A stretch of 64,000 bases of DNA from Cylindrodendrum hubeiense (lineage: Eukaryota; Ascomycota; Sordariomycetes; Hypocreales; Nectriaceae), in contig JAANBB010000021.1 of assembly GCA_014621425.1 (NCBI GenBank), positions 62,001-126,000 on the forward strand, given 5' to 3'. Positions 46,071-56,121 of the stretch are shown piece by piece (positions within the stretch are counted from its first letter, which is position 1; each line of letters begins with the position of its first letter). The notes under the pieces were generated by a model. That model had not been told where the DNA came from, made no database searches, and was given only the letters and a program-made list of their open reading frames with translations. The position numbers and the translations under genes are program-made.

Positions 46071-46961
46071 ATGGCTCCACCATTCACAGCAGACGCCGTC
46101 GCCGTCATCACGGGCGGGGCTTCAGGGATCGGATTCGCACTCGCGGAGAAATGCAAAGGCTACGGCATGCGCGTGGTTATCGCCGATCGGGATGGCGATG
46201 CCCTCGAAGCTGCCGCCAAAACTTTGGGAGATGGTGTCACTCCATTCAAGATGGATGTCGCGCAGAAGGAGGACTGGGAAGCTCTCAAAACAACGGTGCA
46301 GCAGAAGTTCAACGGCAAGCCTACCCGCTTCTGTTAAGTGATTTCTCTAACAGAATGCCCAGGAAGCGTAAGTCTCTTGGCACTCAATGCCGGCATTGGA
46401 CCAAAGTCGTCGTGGGGTGATGCATCTACATTTCAAAGCATCTTCGACGTCAATCTGATGGGTGTTGTCAATGGCATCGCTGCCTTTTTGCCACTGGTAG
46501 AGCAGACGGCTTCCAGTGGCAGCCCTTCTTCCATCATCATAACAGGATCTAAGCAGGGTATCACGAACCCGCCAGGAAATCCGGCGTACAACGCCTCCAA
46601 GGCCGCAGTGAAGTCAATCGCCGAGCACCTCAGTTGGGACTTGCGAGACAAGAGCATATCTGTTCACCTGCTCGTCCCAGGGTGGACATTCACTGGAATG
46701 ACGGGGAATGCCGCCAACGCAAGCACAGCAAAGCCGGATGGTGCTTGGTGGCCAGATCAGGTCATCGAATACCTGGAGCAAAAGATTCAGGAGGGGCAAT
46801 TCTGGGTGATATGCCCTGACAACGACGTGACAGAAGCCCTAGACAAGAAGCGAATGACGTGGACTGCGGGCGACATGGTGCAAGGGAGGCAGCCGCTGAG
46901 TCGGTGGAGGGAGGAATCGAAGGATGAGGCTAAGGCTTTAATTGACGCCATGGAGCTGTAA
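46071..46961 (+). CDS. Short-chain dehydrogenase/reductase with a GC-AG intron
   Basis: Exon 1 (46071-46314) ends AACG and exon 2 (46363-46961) begins GAAGCG; joined they give 280 residues. The 48-nt intron starts GCAAGC, has a CTCTAAC branch site and ends GCCCAG. Any GT donor nearby gives a stop or an intron of 21 nt. The join restores FNGSVSLLALNAGIG, as expected of the family. Motifs are TGGASGIG at residues 14-21 (NAD(P) binding), NAG at 90-92 and the catalytic set S144, Y157, K161 (ITGSKQG, YNASK). It is a classical SDR acting on an alcohol or ketone, probably cytosolic. It lies downstream of the VOC dioxygenase and converges with the Q/P-rich gene 92 bp away. The substrate is unknown. 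Confidence 0.88.
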
Positions 46962-47053
46962 GGAACTATGTTTCTCTGTGGTATTGGGCAAATCTCATGG
47001 GACCATATGAAGCTCTATACATGGCAGAGCTCTATAGTAAAAAATAAAATATC

Positions 47054-49981
47054 TCATCGAATAGCATCCCACTCCGCCTTCAGGGCTTTCGCGAGAGCAA
47101 GCAGCTGCTGAGTATCCTGCCAAGTATCGCCTGTGGAGCGGAAGTCGGCGACACTGATGCCCTGCGACATCTTTGCCGCCGCATCGATGCGAGCCTGTGC
47201 AGCGTTCGCACCAGCTGCCGTCAGGTATCCGTGGCCTACCGCCGCATTTCCATATCTCTGGCCGTAATCTGGCGATGCAGCCTCCGCCACAGATCCGCCA
47301 ATGCCCATGATGGTTGCATTTGTGTTGGCGGTCAGCCCCTGCATGAGCTTGATAGAGGCCATTTGGTTCTGCATATTCAGCGCATTCAACGCTACCTGTT
47401 GTCTGTCTGCCTGTTGTTGGCATCGCGCATCCATAGCTTCGAAGCGCGCTCGGCAGTCCTTTCTTGCAGCCCAATACCTTGAAAACTGCATGAAGTCGCC
47501 TTTCTGGCATGCAGAGCTAAGCTCGTCTCGTGCCCGTCTCGTTTGCGCATTACATACGCAGCCATCCGGAAGTGATTCATACACTTGTTCGGTCAAGTCT
47601 TCTCCAACATACGATTCCAACGGCGTATCCTTGACGTAGTGCGTAAAGCACTCCTCGCAAATACGGATCCCCGTCTGGTGGTCGTCACCAAGAGCATAGA
47701 ACTTGTTTCCGTACCACTTCCGTCCGTTGATGGGTTTCCACGGTCGCACGCCTGAATTGCAAGGAGGTGGCCAAGACGCAATCTCCTTGGCCGCATACTT
47801 CAGGCCATCGAAGTTGCCACGGCAGTGATAGCCCTGGTGCAGCCAGGCACGGAGGATGCCCCCACGCCAGACAAGCGTGTCTTCAAAGTTAACCGCATCA
47901 CCCAAGTCCGCTCCAGGAGTTTTAGTCTCTGCCAGGTAGCACATGCGGACAACTCCGGGGCGGAGTGGCCTTGTGATGGGTGAGAAGAGAGGGCCTGCTC
48001 CGAGGATTTCAACAGTTGCACAATAGCATAATGGGCAAACTTCAATCGAGGGATGCTCAGTGAAGCAGTACCATCTGCTCGACTCGTCCTGTCCTTGCAG
48101 TGTTGTTTCCTCGACGCCTTCAATACTCACGCATTTCGGCAGAGTTGAACGCCCAGACACGCAACGTCGCCAAGCCTCGTCGTCTCCGGCTCGGATTGCA
48201 GCTTCCATGGCGAATGTCTCGGGGAGGCCAGCTATATCACATGCGAGGCTCGCATAGTCTTGCTCTTCAATTTGGGTGTAGGCGTTGAAAAATGGTTCCA
48301 TGCTCGTTCCGAGGATTTTATCCCAATAGCAAGCCGGACAGATGATGCCCGACTTGTCGCCGGGTGCCTGAAATGAAAAGTGAGGGCCGCTGGAGTTTTC
48401 TGGGACAATCCTGTTTCCTTTTCCTGAGCAAGGCGGCAGAGAATTCCTTTGCTTTGACTTGGATGAAAAGCGGTTGAAGTCTGGTCGTTGGCCCTCCAGC
48501 TCGGCAATCAACATGCGAAAGAGGTATCCACGAGCTCCAATGTCGCAATACCAGCCTTCGCCCGGACGCTGCACCACCATATCCCGTTCAAATGCGGTAC
48601 TGCGGATGAAACTCTCGTAGCACGTCTTGCAGCATGCAAATCCATCGCCTCTGTTCGATTCATAATACTCGGCAGGTTGGTCAATGACGGCGCCTTCGCA
48701 GGCTGGTAAATCTACGGTAAACTTTGTATATTGCAGCAGAGGCATAACCGTGCCACGGGGCACACACTGCTGGTAGAAAATTTGACGGGCTGTAGGGTAC
48801 GTAAAGTCGCAATAGATCCTGTCGAAGCTGAACGGTGGCGCATCGGGGCCCTTCTCTGCAATCTTGCGAAGTTGGAAATTGCTCGCAATGTTCGGATATG
48901 GTGCAACATGGGCTAAGAAACATGCACTGCACATGCCGAAGTTGTCTGCGTCCAACGCTGGTTGGACTTGCGCAAGGACGTGAGGTTGGAAGACGTAGAA
49001 GGGGATCAAATCCACCGATACAAACTCACGCCCTGGGCATATTTGCGCTGCGGCTGTCAATGAAACCGGCGGTGGGCTAGCGTGACTGGGTGCAAGGGAG
49101 CCCGAATTCGGATGCTGGGAAACCTCACCACCTCTCACGACATTCGTGGCTGGAGGTTGGGGAGCTAATGGCGGTTGCTGTGGTGGAGAAGATACACCAG
49201 AAGGTAGGTCTGGTCGACTGGCGTGGTTCACTGGTGGTGGCACTTCATTTGCCGGTGGCGACTGGTGTTGATGAGCTGGCGGTTGCGAGTATGGAGAGGC
49301 CGACGGTGCATGAGGTTGGTGAGTGGCATCTGGGAGTGCTTGGTACAGCGAGTTCATATTATAGGGTTGATTGGGCAGCGGAGGGGGCAATGCTGGCGCA
49401 GTGTGATGAGTTGGTGACTGGCTTGAATGAGGTTGATAAGATTGCTGGGGAGCATGCTGGGGAGTGTGCTGTGGTGGAGGTGCTGGTGGTGTTGGAGTTT
49501 GCTGATAGCCAACGCCTTGTTGCTGAGGGTGGCCCCCATGTTGAGCATTTTGATAGCCGCCTGGAGAATAGGCTGGTTGCCCGTGATTGTTATTTGGCTG
49601 TTGGTAGCCCTGAGGCGGCTGCTGGTAGCCCTGAGATGGCGGATAGCCCTGCTGCGGCGACTGCGGCCCTTGATGGGTTGGCTGCTGGTGTCCCTGGGTT
49701 GGTTGGTGATGGCCGGCTTGGGGCGCATAGCCTGGCTGCGACTGTTGATATCCTTGAGGAGGTTGCTGATAGCCTTGGGTTGGTGGTGGTGCTTGGTGAG
49801 GCTGTTGATATCCCTGCGTTGTTTGATAGCCGCCTTGAGGGGCTTGGGGGTGGCTCCCTTGCTGTGGCTGCTGATACCCTGGCTGTTGCTGCTGTTGCTG
49901 CTGTTTGTATTGACCGTACATCCCCTGGGCGTCCTGAACGGCGCCCTTGACCTGAGTCTTTGCTTTCTTCAAAAAGTTCAT
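47054..49981 (-). CDS. Large Q/P/G-rich protein with repeated CxxC knuckles
   Basis: An intronless frame of 975 residues. The N terminus MNFLKKAKTQVKGAVQDAQG is amphipathic. Residues about 25-310 are low complexity, with many GYQQP/GHQQP units, a polyglutamine run and Pro-rich blocks. From about residue 315 the sequence is folded-like and Cys-rich, with at least five CxxC pairs (CSACF, CCKTC, CPACYW, CPLCYC, CEECF), each followed by aromatic residues, so a multi-zinc structure is possible. The C terminus is helical (QQQADRQQVALNALNMQNQM; QQLLALAKALKAEWDAIR). No clear membrane segment is seen, although such fungal proteins are sometimes labelled membrane proteins. I do not recognise a functional family. 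The low-complexity part may drive self-association. Confidence 0.8.
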   Translation of the reverse strand: MNFLKKAKTQVKGAVQDAQGMYGQYKQQQQQQQPGYQQPQQGSHPQAPQGGYQTTQGYQQPHQAPPPTQGYQQPPQGYQQSQPGYAPQAGHHQPTQGHQQPTHQGPQSPQQGYPPSQGYQQPPQGYQQPNNNHGQPAYSPGGYQNAQHGGHPQQQGVGYQQTPTPPAPPPQHTPQHAPQQSYQPHSSQSPTHHTAPALPPPLPNQPYNMNSLYQALPDATHQPHAPSASPYSQPPAHQHQSPPANEVPPPVNHASRPDLPSGVSSPPQQPPLAPQPPATNVVRGGEVSQHPNSGSLAPSHASPPPVSLTAAAQICPGREFVSVDLIPFYVFQPHVLAQVQPALDADNFGMCSACFLAHVAPYPNIASNFQLRKIAEKGPDAPPFSFDRIYCDFTYPTARQIFYQQCVPRGTVMPLLQYTKFTVDLPACEGAVIDQPAEYYESNRGDGFACCKTCYESFIRSTAFERDMVVQRPGEGWYCDIGARGYLFRMLIAELEGQRPDFNRFSSKSKQRNSLPPCSGKGNRIVPENSSGPHFSFQAPGDKSGIICPACYWDKILGTSMEPFFNAYTQIEEQDYASLACDIAGLPETFAMEAAIRAGDDEAWRRCVSGRSTLPKCVSIEGVEETTLQGQDESSRWYCFTEHPSIEVCPLCYCATVEILGAGPLFSPITRPLRPGVVRMCYLAETKTPGADLGDAVNFEDTLVWRGGILRAWLHQGYHCRGNFDGLKYAAKEIASWPPPCNSGVRPWKPINGRKWYGNKFYALGDDHQTGIRICEECFTHYVKDTPLESYVGEDLTEQVYESLPDGCVCNAQTRRARDELSSACQKGDFMQFSRYWAARKDCRARFEAMDARCQQQADRQQVALNALNMQNQMASIKLMQGLTANTNATIMGIGGSVAEAASPDYGQRYGNAAVGHGYLTAAGANAAQARIDAAAKMSQGISVADFRSTGDTWQDTQQLLALAKALKAEWDAIR

Positions 49982-50713
49982 TTCTGATGGCGTATGTCAC
50001 GGAGTTGCAGGAGGGAGATGTCGTATCTTGCCAGGCTAACCTGGGGAATGCACCATTTTTGAACACAGCAGAGGATCGGCATTCCGGACTTGGAGGTTGC
50101 CACGGGATGTCTTGGCGGAGATAGACTGCAAATAGACCGAACTAGACCGCTCGCAGCGTGGCACTCTTGGATCATCCTGATCAATGGTTGGCAGAGTTTG
50201 GACGCCACAACTGAACTATTGGTTTTAGCCCAGAAATCGACTGGTCGAGTCCGCCAGCGAGCCACGGGCTAGTCCTGAAACTTCCAAAGTGCGTCTCGCT
50301 GATTCAGTGTTAGATTTATGCTTAGATAATCCCAGTTTTGGCAGAGGGGAAACAAGCTGTAGGGTAAGTCGTGTAATTTGGCTGCAATCATGTCACAGCA
50401 CTTAAAATAGCCACATGGTCTAACACTTTACTCGTACCGTAAATTAAATGGATGCCTATGCTGTTGTTAATGATTGAAATACTCCTAGCTAACGTATTGA
50501 GGAGAATGTCTCTTGGTGTTAGCGAACCATGTTCTTTTGCTCTCAGAATCAACGTTGTTGTGGATCATGAATTACTCACATGATGAACCGATACGTCCAA
50601 GTATTTTTCTTGCCTCAAACTTTTACTTAGCAGCATTTAACGTACACCTTTAATGTCCCCCGTTTCCCATACCCCAAAAATCCATGCCATTATGACATCC
50701 TCAGTCAACCAAC
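49982..50713. other. Promoter of the Q/P-rich gene and 3' region of the small Cys-rich gene
   Basis: 0.73 kb without a supportable gene. Short frames here have no family pattern. Confidence 0.55.
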
Positions 50714-50955
50714 TTAACAGCATCCCTCTTCGCAGAAGCAGTCGCAGTCCCAACTACCACAAGCACAATCGCACTCGGCCTCCTCATCACCACCTCGCAT
50801 AGACATCCCAGGCTGTGATGCGGCAGACTATATCATGTTAGTTCCACCTACATGATTTATTTGTCCAAGATGTGACTTACAGGCTGCTGGGTGATAATCT
50901 CGTTGCCGTCCGCGGACATGGCGGCTTCTCGGATGGGCTCCATTGTGGTAGACAT
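50714..50955 (-). CDS. Small cysteine-rich protein, metallothionein-like (62 aa)
   Basis: Exon 1 (50881-50955) encodes MSTTMEPIREAAMSADGNEI plus ITQQP. A 53-nt intron with perfect signals (GTAAGT, CTAAC, ATAG) joins exon 2 (50714-50827), which ends in TAA, giving 62 residues. The C-terminal 20 residues hold eight Cys as CDCAC, CDCFC and a terminal GCC, interspersed with Asp/Glu. The CxC clusters without hydrophobic runs are what copper or zinc metallothioneins look like, and the acidic partners fit a metal-binding tail. There is no signal peptide, so it is probably cytosolic. The tail differs from the hydrophobic CYSTM motif. The exon structure, not length, is what makes the call convincing. 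A TATAAGTA element lies about 111 bp upstream. Confidence 0.7.
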
Positions 50956-52362
50956 TTTGGAGTTGACGTCGAAGGGATTTGAGCTGAGATTTAGATAGAG
51001 TTGCTTTTAGAGCTGTCGGTAGTGTGTTGAGAGATGGCAGACAAAAACAAGCGTCGTCTCTCGAATACTTATACCAGGCAACCTGCGCAGCAGATTCTAC
51101 AACAGAGCCTCACTACATCGGAGGCCTAACCTCCCGGAAAGGCATCTAATCTCCGACACATCTGAAGTGCAGCGATGAAACTGCATCCAAGGCTGAGTGC
51201 GTTGTTCAAGGCTGAATGAATCAAGCATTATCGCCAACAATGTTTCTCAATCGCAAAGTTTGCAGCGTGTTCGGGCAGCCATATCCGGTAACCTGAATGC
51301 AATTGACACCCCCACAACCAGGGACCCTTAAAACGCCCCGTAAAGGATCTGAAGGAACAAATGAAGGCAGTTTTTCAATTGCGGTACACTGTTCCAGGGA
51401 GGCGGCAATGTCAGCCCTCTCCGTCCGTGCCTGTACTCTCAGGGCAATGCAGAATTTCCGCGATTCACCCCACTTTCCAGGGTCAGGACCATATCATATC
51501 ACAGACAAGGCAGACAACGAGTAAGACCTCATTTGAAAGGACTTATCAAGACGTGGCGAGAAAAATGGTCACCAAGCCACCAGGGAAAAAGTCAACGCTA
51601 TCAGAGAGGCCTCCTGGTGCAGTCTTGTAGGTGCAACGGTGGTGGAAGCAAGAGAAATGCCAGATAACCAGGTTTGGGATCAAGGTAACTGTCCTGGTTC
51701 TCGTAACGCCCGTAGATAGTCTCGCATTGCAGATGCAACTAATTAGTCTCTTCTTCGTATTGACAGCATTCCGTGGAGATATCTACACAATTCTTCGGAT
51801 ATGATGCTTGAAGTCGTCAGCCATGACGTGTCAATTGGCAGCGCTTGTCCGGCAGAATAATTGCGCAGCGGGCCTTTGCTTCTGTAAGGCTGACCAAAGG
51901 GCTGAAACTTTCAGGCACAGTTCATAGTCCCCAACATGGTCCCAAATGCTAATTTTATAAATCTAAGCTTCTTGGGTGGAGTGGACGACAGAGAACAGGT
52001 CACTCGTTACCGAATTAGGCCAATTCTCCGTCTTGAAACACGCGTTCCCCCTTCTAGTTGATGATTGTACAGATTAGAGTATCCACTCTATAAAAGTTGT
52101 CGCACTGCTTGCCGAAAGCGGATGATTTTCAATCCTTTCAGTCCATACACTGCTCAGGTTGCGCCAATTCGCTCTTTATGCTCTCGGCGCTGAGGATCTC
52201 GCATCCGCCACCAAGGACATTTAAAGCTCTCAGGCTCCTAATACGAACTTCCTAACAGCCCTGATATTTAGAGCTACGTCTTGGGTTACACAGGCTGTAT
52301 TTTTGATCCGCATACTGTGGACCAACGTCGGTCCTTTGAGTTATCTTTGGCATCCGACTGGG
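50956..52362. other. Intergenic stretch
   Basis: 1.4 kb between the small Cys-rich gene promoter and the 3' end of the second Zn2Cys6 gene. Frames 51297-51524 and 51361-51630 overlap in different phases and show no family pattern. No repeat or RNA is visible. Confidence 0.55.
51066..51073 (-). promoter_or_regulatory. TATA-like box of the small Cys-rich gene
   Basis: TACTTATA on the plus strand reads TATAAGTA on the minus strand, about 111 bp before the ATG at 50955. Confidence 0.4.
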
Positions 52363-53829
52363 TTAAGCTTGATCGATGGCTGCGTAATCTGGGTATCCGA
52401 TAGGTGATGATTCGTCAGAGGGCGATAATCCGTCGAAAGGCGAATCATCTAGGCTCCTTGGACTCCATTTGAACTCGTCGATTGCCCATCCCATCATCGG
52501 CCACCAGTCTTGGGGTAAAAAAGCCATGATGGCAGCGAACTCGCGGTCTGCTGCTCCGTCCACCCACCACAGCACGCAGGCGAGTTTGACCAACAGAAAG
52601 AAGTAACCAACAATGGCAAGGGTTCTAGGATCTTGGGCCTCAAGCAGCTGGACGAACCGCGGCGTGACGCTTACTGGGAACTGAAGCAATCCTCGATACG
52701 CTGGAGCGCTATAAACATAGGAAAGACGTGAGACAGCTTGCCGATAAGCTATCATAGTCTCCTCATCTAGCAAACATTCCGGGTCCATATTATCCAGTAA
52801 AAAGTCAAACGTATTGGGGCCCTCCAGGGTTGATAAGTGTGCTGTAAGGACATCTGGCCCAAGTCGTGACCAGACCATCCGATCAATTGATGTGTGCTGG
52901 AGCCATGGCCAAATCACGCGAAGGAAGGAGAGTGCGGACTGGAATGGGTAGAACCAGTGCAAAGGTAGCTGGGGTCCGGCCTTGGCGTCAAGATAGTCCT
53001 GGTTCATGGTCGTATGGAACATAATGAGTGCGCAAGCGGCAATCATTGGGGCCGCGTTGGACTGGCTGAGGCCGGTCTGCAACTGCTCCGTGTGAGAGCG
53101 AATGGCTCGCGCCATGTACTTGTGTGATGCCTTTCGGATGAGCAAGTCACAGTCACCAAGGCGTCGAAGATGGAATGCCGAGAAGCCGAGAACGGCATCC
53201 ATGACACTAGAGGATGCCACGGCCATTTCGACGGTCCATAGGGTCCAGGTGCGTTGGGACATGTGCGATAGACCGCTCATTGTGTGATAGTGGTGAAGGA
53301 GACGAAGTTCAAGAAGACGATCGGCGGGTGTGCCAATTGCCACAGGGGAAGGACAATTGCTGGCGAGAGCGGCGGGGGAGAGGCCAAGTGGCGATGGAGG
53401 CGATGGTGGCGATGGTGGGGATAGCGGCTCCCGGGAGCTCGGCCTTGAATGCGATGGAGCTGGAGGTGCATCTTGAAGATTGTTGCGGCGGAGAGGAATA
53501 ATCCTCATGAGCTGCTTGGGTTCCTCGGTAGCAGGGCGGACCGTCTCGAAGTAGTCGCATGATACCTCCTTTCTGGCGCAATTCGAACATATTGGCTGAT
53601 TTTCATCGCACTATGCGGCAAGTCAAACCCAATTAGTATGCTGTCTAGATAAGATTTCGTCGGTACCGAATCAACTGACCTTGATCCGACTCGCCTTACA
53701 CGGCCTGCACCCTCTTCGGGACTTGCGATGTGGGCGTCGCATGCGGCCGGCAGACTCGGCGCGTGGCGGCGCGGCACTGGAGCCGGCGGCATTTGGGGTA
53801 TCGGGCGGGGAGACTCTGGACGAAGCCAT
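52363..53829 (-). CDS. Zn(II)2Cys6 transcription factor
   Basis: Exons 53680-53829 and 52363-53610 (69-nt intron, GTCAGT donor, GCATAG acceptor) give 465 residues. The start MASSRVSPPDTPNAAG is chosen because a Pro/Ala-rich leader directly before the zinc cluster is usual; an in-frame Met at 53937 would add 36 residues. The cluster is C41-X2-C44-X6-C51-X6-C58-X2-C61-X6-C68 with HRKSRRGC in front, split by the intron after RIK. A Pro/Ser-rich linker (SPPSPPSPPSP) follows, then the regulatory domain with YHTMSGLSHMSQRTWTLWTV and FSAFHLRRLGDCDLL. This order is that of UPC2/sterol-uptake-type regulators of fungi, but the target genes are unknown. The RTA1-like gene lies upstream on the same strand. 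Confidence 0.9.
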
Positions 53830-54439
53830 GGGTGCGGCGATGGAGAGGTGGGCACGATTTGCAGTCTTCCAGTGATGCGGCTGTATTAAGACGGATGCGC
53901 GCGGGGATTTGAAGCACCCCGATACCGTTTTGTTCATGACGACGACAGTGGCTCAGCGGCCCAAGCCTCACGGCCATGCTTGCAATCTAAGCTTATAATT
54001 GTTGTCCAACCACAAGCCGCTGAGTACGAGACAGGCGCCATGGAGCATGGCAATGGAGCCACTAACGAGCCTCATCAGAGGCGGCCCTAACCCCAAGTTG
54101 TGAGAGGTGTGGGTCGCATTTGATTAACCATCGTCACAAATCCTTCAGGGGTGGTGCATGGACTGACATTCTGGAACCCATCACAGCCTCGCCAAGCGCT
54201 ATTCAGAAAAATTGACTCTAATTGTCCAATGACTCTTGATCTTCTACAAGCAAATAAAACTAAAAATACAAGATAGCAAACAAAAGAAAGCCCTGCAATC
54301 TATCTACCTAAACTACCACATATTGGCAACTCCCAATCATCGCCAGTCGCACATGCCCACCAATCAATCTCTCCACCGCCCCGCCAGACAGCTCACCTTC
54401 TCAGACGGGATTCGGATCGTCCGGATCGTCCGGATCTAA
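53830..54439. other. Zn2Cys6 promoter and 3' region of the RTA1-like gene
   Basis: 0.6 kb. It contains a 9-bp tandem repeat (CGGATCGTC) at 54413-54436 directly after the RTA1-like stop. No gene is seen. Confidence 0.55.
54413..54436. repeat. 9-bp tandem repeat CGGATCGTC
   Basis: Two full copies plus CGGATC of a third, with TCCGGA palindromes at each junction, within 4 bp of the RTA1-like stop codon. Confidence 0.85.
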
Positions 54440-55422
54440 TCATGCACTGCTGACATGGCCATAGCTTCCCAGCTGCATCTCGGAATCCGCGCTGTGAATG
54501 CGGTCCTTGCCTGGGGGAGTGATGGTCTTGGACGGGTGGAAAACGTTGAAGATGATAGCCACCAGAGTCATCAACATGGCATCGAAAACATAAATGTAAA
54601 CCTCCTTGGACTGAAGCTCGCCATCATGGCCCATGACGTATTCGATCATTCGGAAGACGGATCGTATCAAGATGAACAAGCTCGTGGTATAGAGAACCGT
54701 AAGAAGTCGTCTCCAGGGAGCAGAAATGCTCAAGCTCCTCGGGGTGGGTTCTCTGTTGATGCGGCGGTGGAAGATGAAGGTCACAGTCATGAAGAGGCCG
54801 AAAAAGAGGATTTGAACTGCGAGGCCGACAATGATGATGTTTTCGCCCGACTTTCTATCGCCTGGTGTCTCCGCGCTGGAGAGCTTTCCGCCACCTTAGT
54901 CATTTTTGTCAGTTGCTGTTACTCCTAAAGTTAACTCGCCATAGAGACTCACCAATTCCTTGTGCGGCAATGGAGATGATGTCTCCGAGGAGGAAAAACT
55001 TTGTCAACCAGCTCGGTCTAATCAATGAATGTTTATCGGCCTCTAAGAGCGTGATGAGACGGCCGAGGACCATGTAGATGGATGCTGCGAACAAGGTGGG
55101 CCCAAGAAGAAGTAGCAGGGCCTGGATAACGAAAGGACCCATAGTCCAGTCGGGAGTTTCTTTGGCACCGATGGCTCTCCCAGCGAAACCGATCGCCTCG
55201 ACTGCAAGCCAGCCGCTGTTAGCAACGCTACATCCTGGGCTGGGCTAACGATCTGGAAGGGGGAAACTCACCAAGACAACCAACAAGGAACGGTATAAAA
55301 TACCAATTCTTTGATTTGACTATCTGCCAGCCATGGACCGCCGCCGATACCAGAAATATGACGAGGAAGATGATTGCGGCCGCAAGGGACGGGTGATATA
55401 GATAAAACTCGTTGCCGGCCAT
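54440..55422 (-). CDS. RTA1-like seven-transmembrane protein
   Basis: Exons 55272-55422, 54953-55201 and 54440-54894 (introns 70 and 58 nt) join in phase to 284 residues. The start MAGNEFYLYHPSLAAAIIFL has a good context. Seven hydrophobic segments are visible. Family landmarks are LLLLLGPTLFAASIYMVLGR, then WLTKFFLLGDIISIAAQGIG, then LIRSVFRMIEYVMG followed by EVYIYVFDAMLMTLVAIIFN and VFHP. RTA1/RSB1 proteins of the lipid-translocating exporter family sit in the plasma membrane and are linked to sphingoid-base export and drug or stress tolerance. The C-terminal tail is short and hydrophilic. It is next to a Zn2Cys6 gene on the same strand. Confidence 0.9.
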
Positions 55423-56121
55423 GGTTGCGTCGGTGGGGGCGGTAGCAGCGCTTCGGGGAAAACGACCAGGTAAAAGGATCAGGTTGAATAGAAAGAAGAC
55501 TCGGTGTCGGTGACTCTGTTGATTTGTTTGAGCATTGCAAGATGGAGCGGCCCGTTGTTTAAATACCCAACATGTCCAAACGATTGACGCCCAGATCTGA
55601 AGCACAGGACAAGCCATGGGGCTTGGCGGAGCTGGATCTCGAATAAGCAGCGAATGAGAGCGCGCGCAGTACGATACGCATCGCCAAATGGGAGAGTACG
55701 TGCCATCGTACACAGCCACTCCACCGCGGGCCACTGAGACGGGAGGAAGTACGATAAATTACAGAATGGAATAAGCAGTGCCGAAATTGATTACGTGGGA
55801 CGCAAATGCCTTGTTTGAGCACCGCCCTCTCGAGATATACGAAATACGAAGCCGCGCACCGGCCACCGAGACATCACTGTAAGAGAGCATCCATTTTCTG
55901 TACCAGAATTTAAAATATTCATCAAGGGAGGAGGCCCTAGCCTGCTGTACTATATATCCTATAGACAAGCTTAAAAAGCTTAAAACATTATGTAAAAACC
56001 TCGTCAAGGATCGTAAAGCCGCTCCGCCCCAATGTGGACGCCCGCGGAATGTAGAGAAGAGAAGCCCAATGTCCGTTAATGGCTACGTTATGCACCATCC
56101 ACCATCATCGTCGCGACCCTT
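55423..56121. other. RTA1-like gene promoter and 3' region of the Cys-rich repeat gene
   Basis: 0.7 kb. Frames here are antisense or out of phase with no family pattern. Nothing else is seen. Confidence 0.55.

Noticed and set aside
49090..49987. 286- and 186-codon plus-strand frames
   Set aside because: They are mirror frames of the GYQQP repeats on the minus strand and have the skewed Leu/Val composition that such mirrors give.
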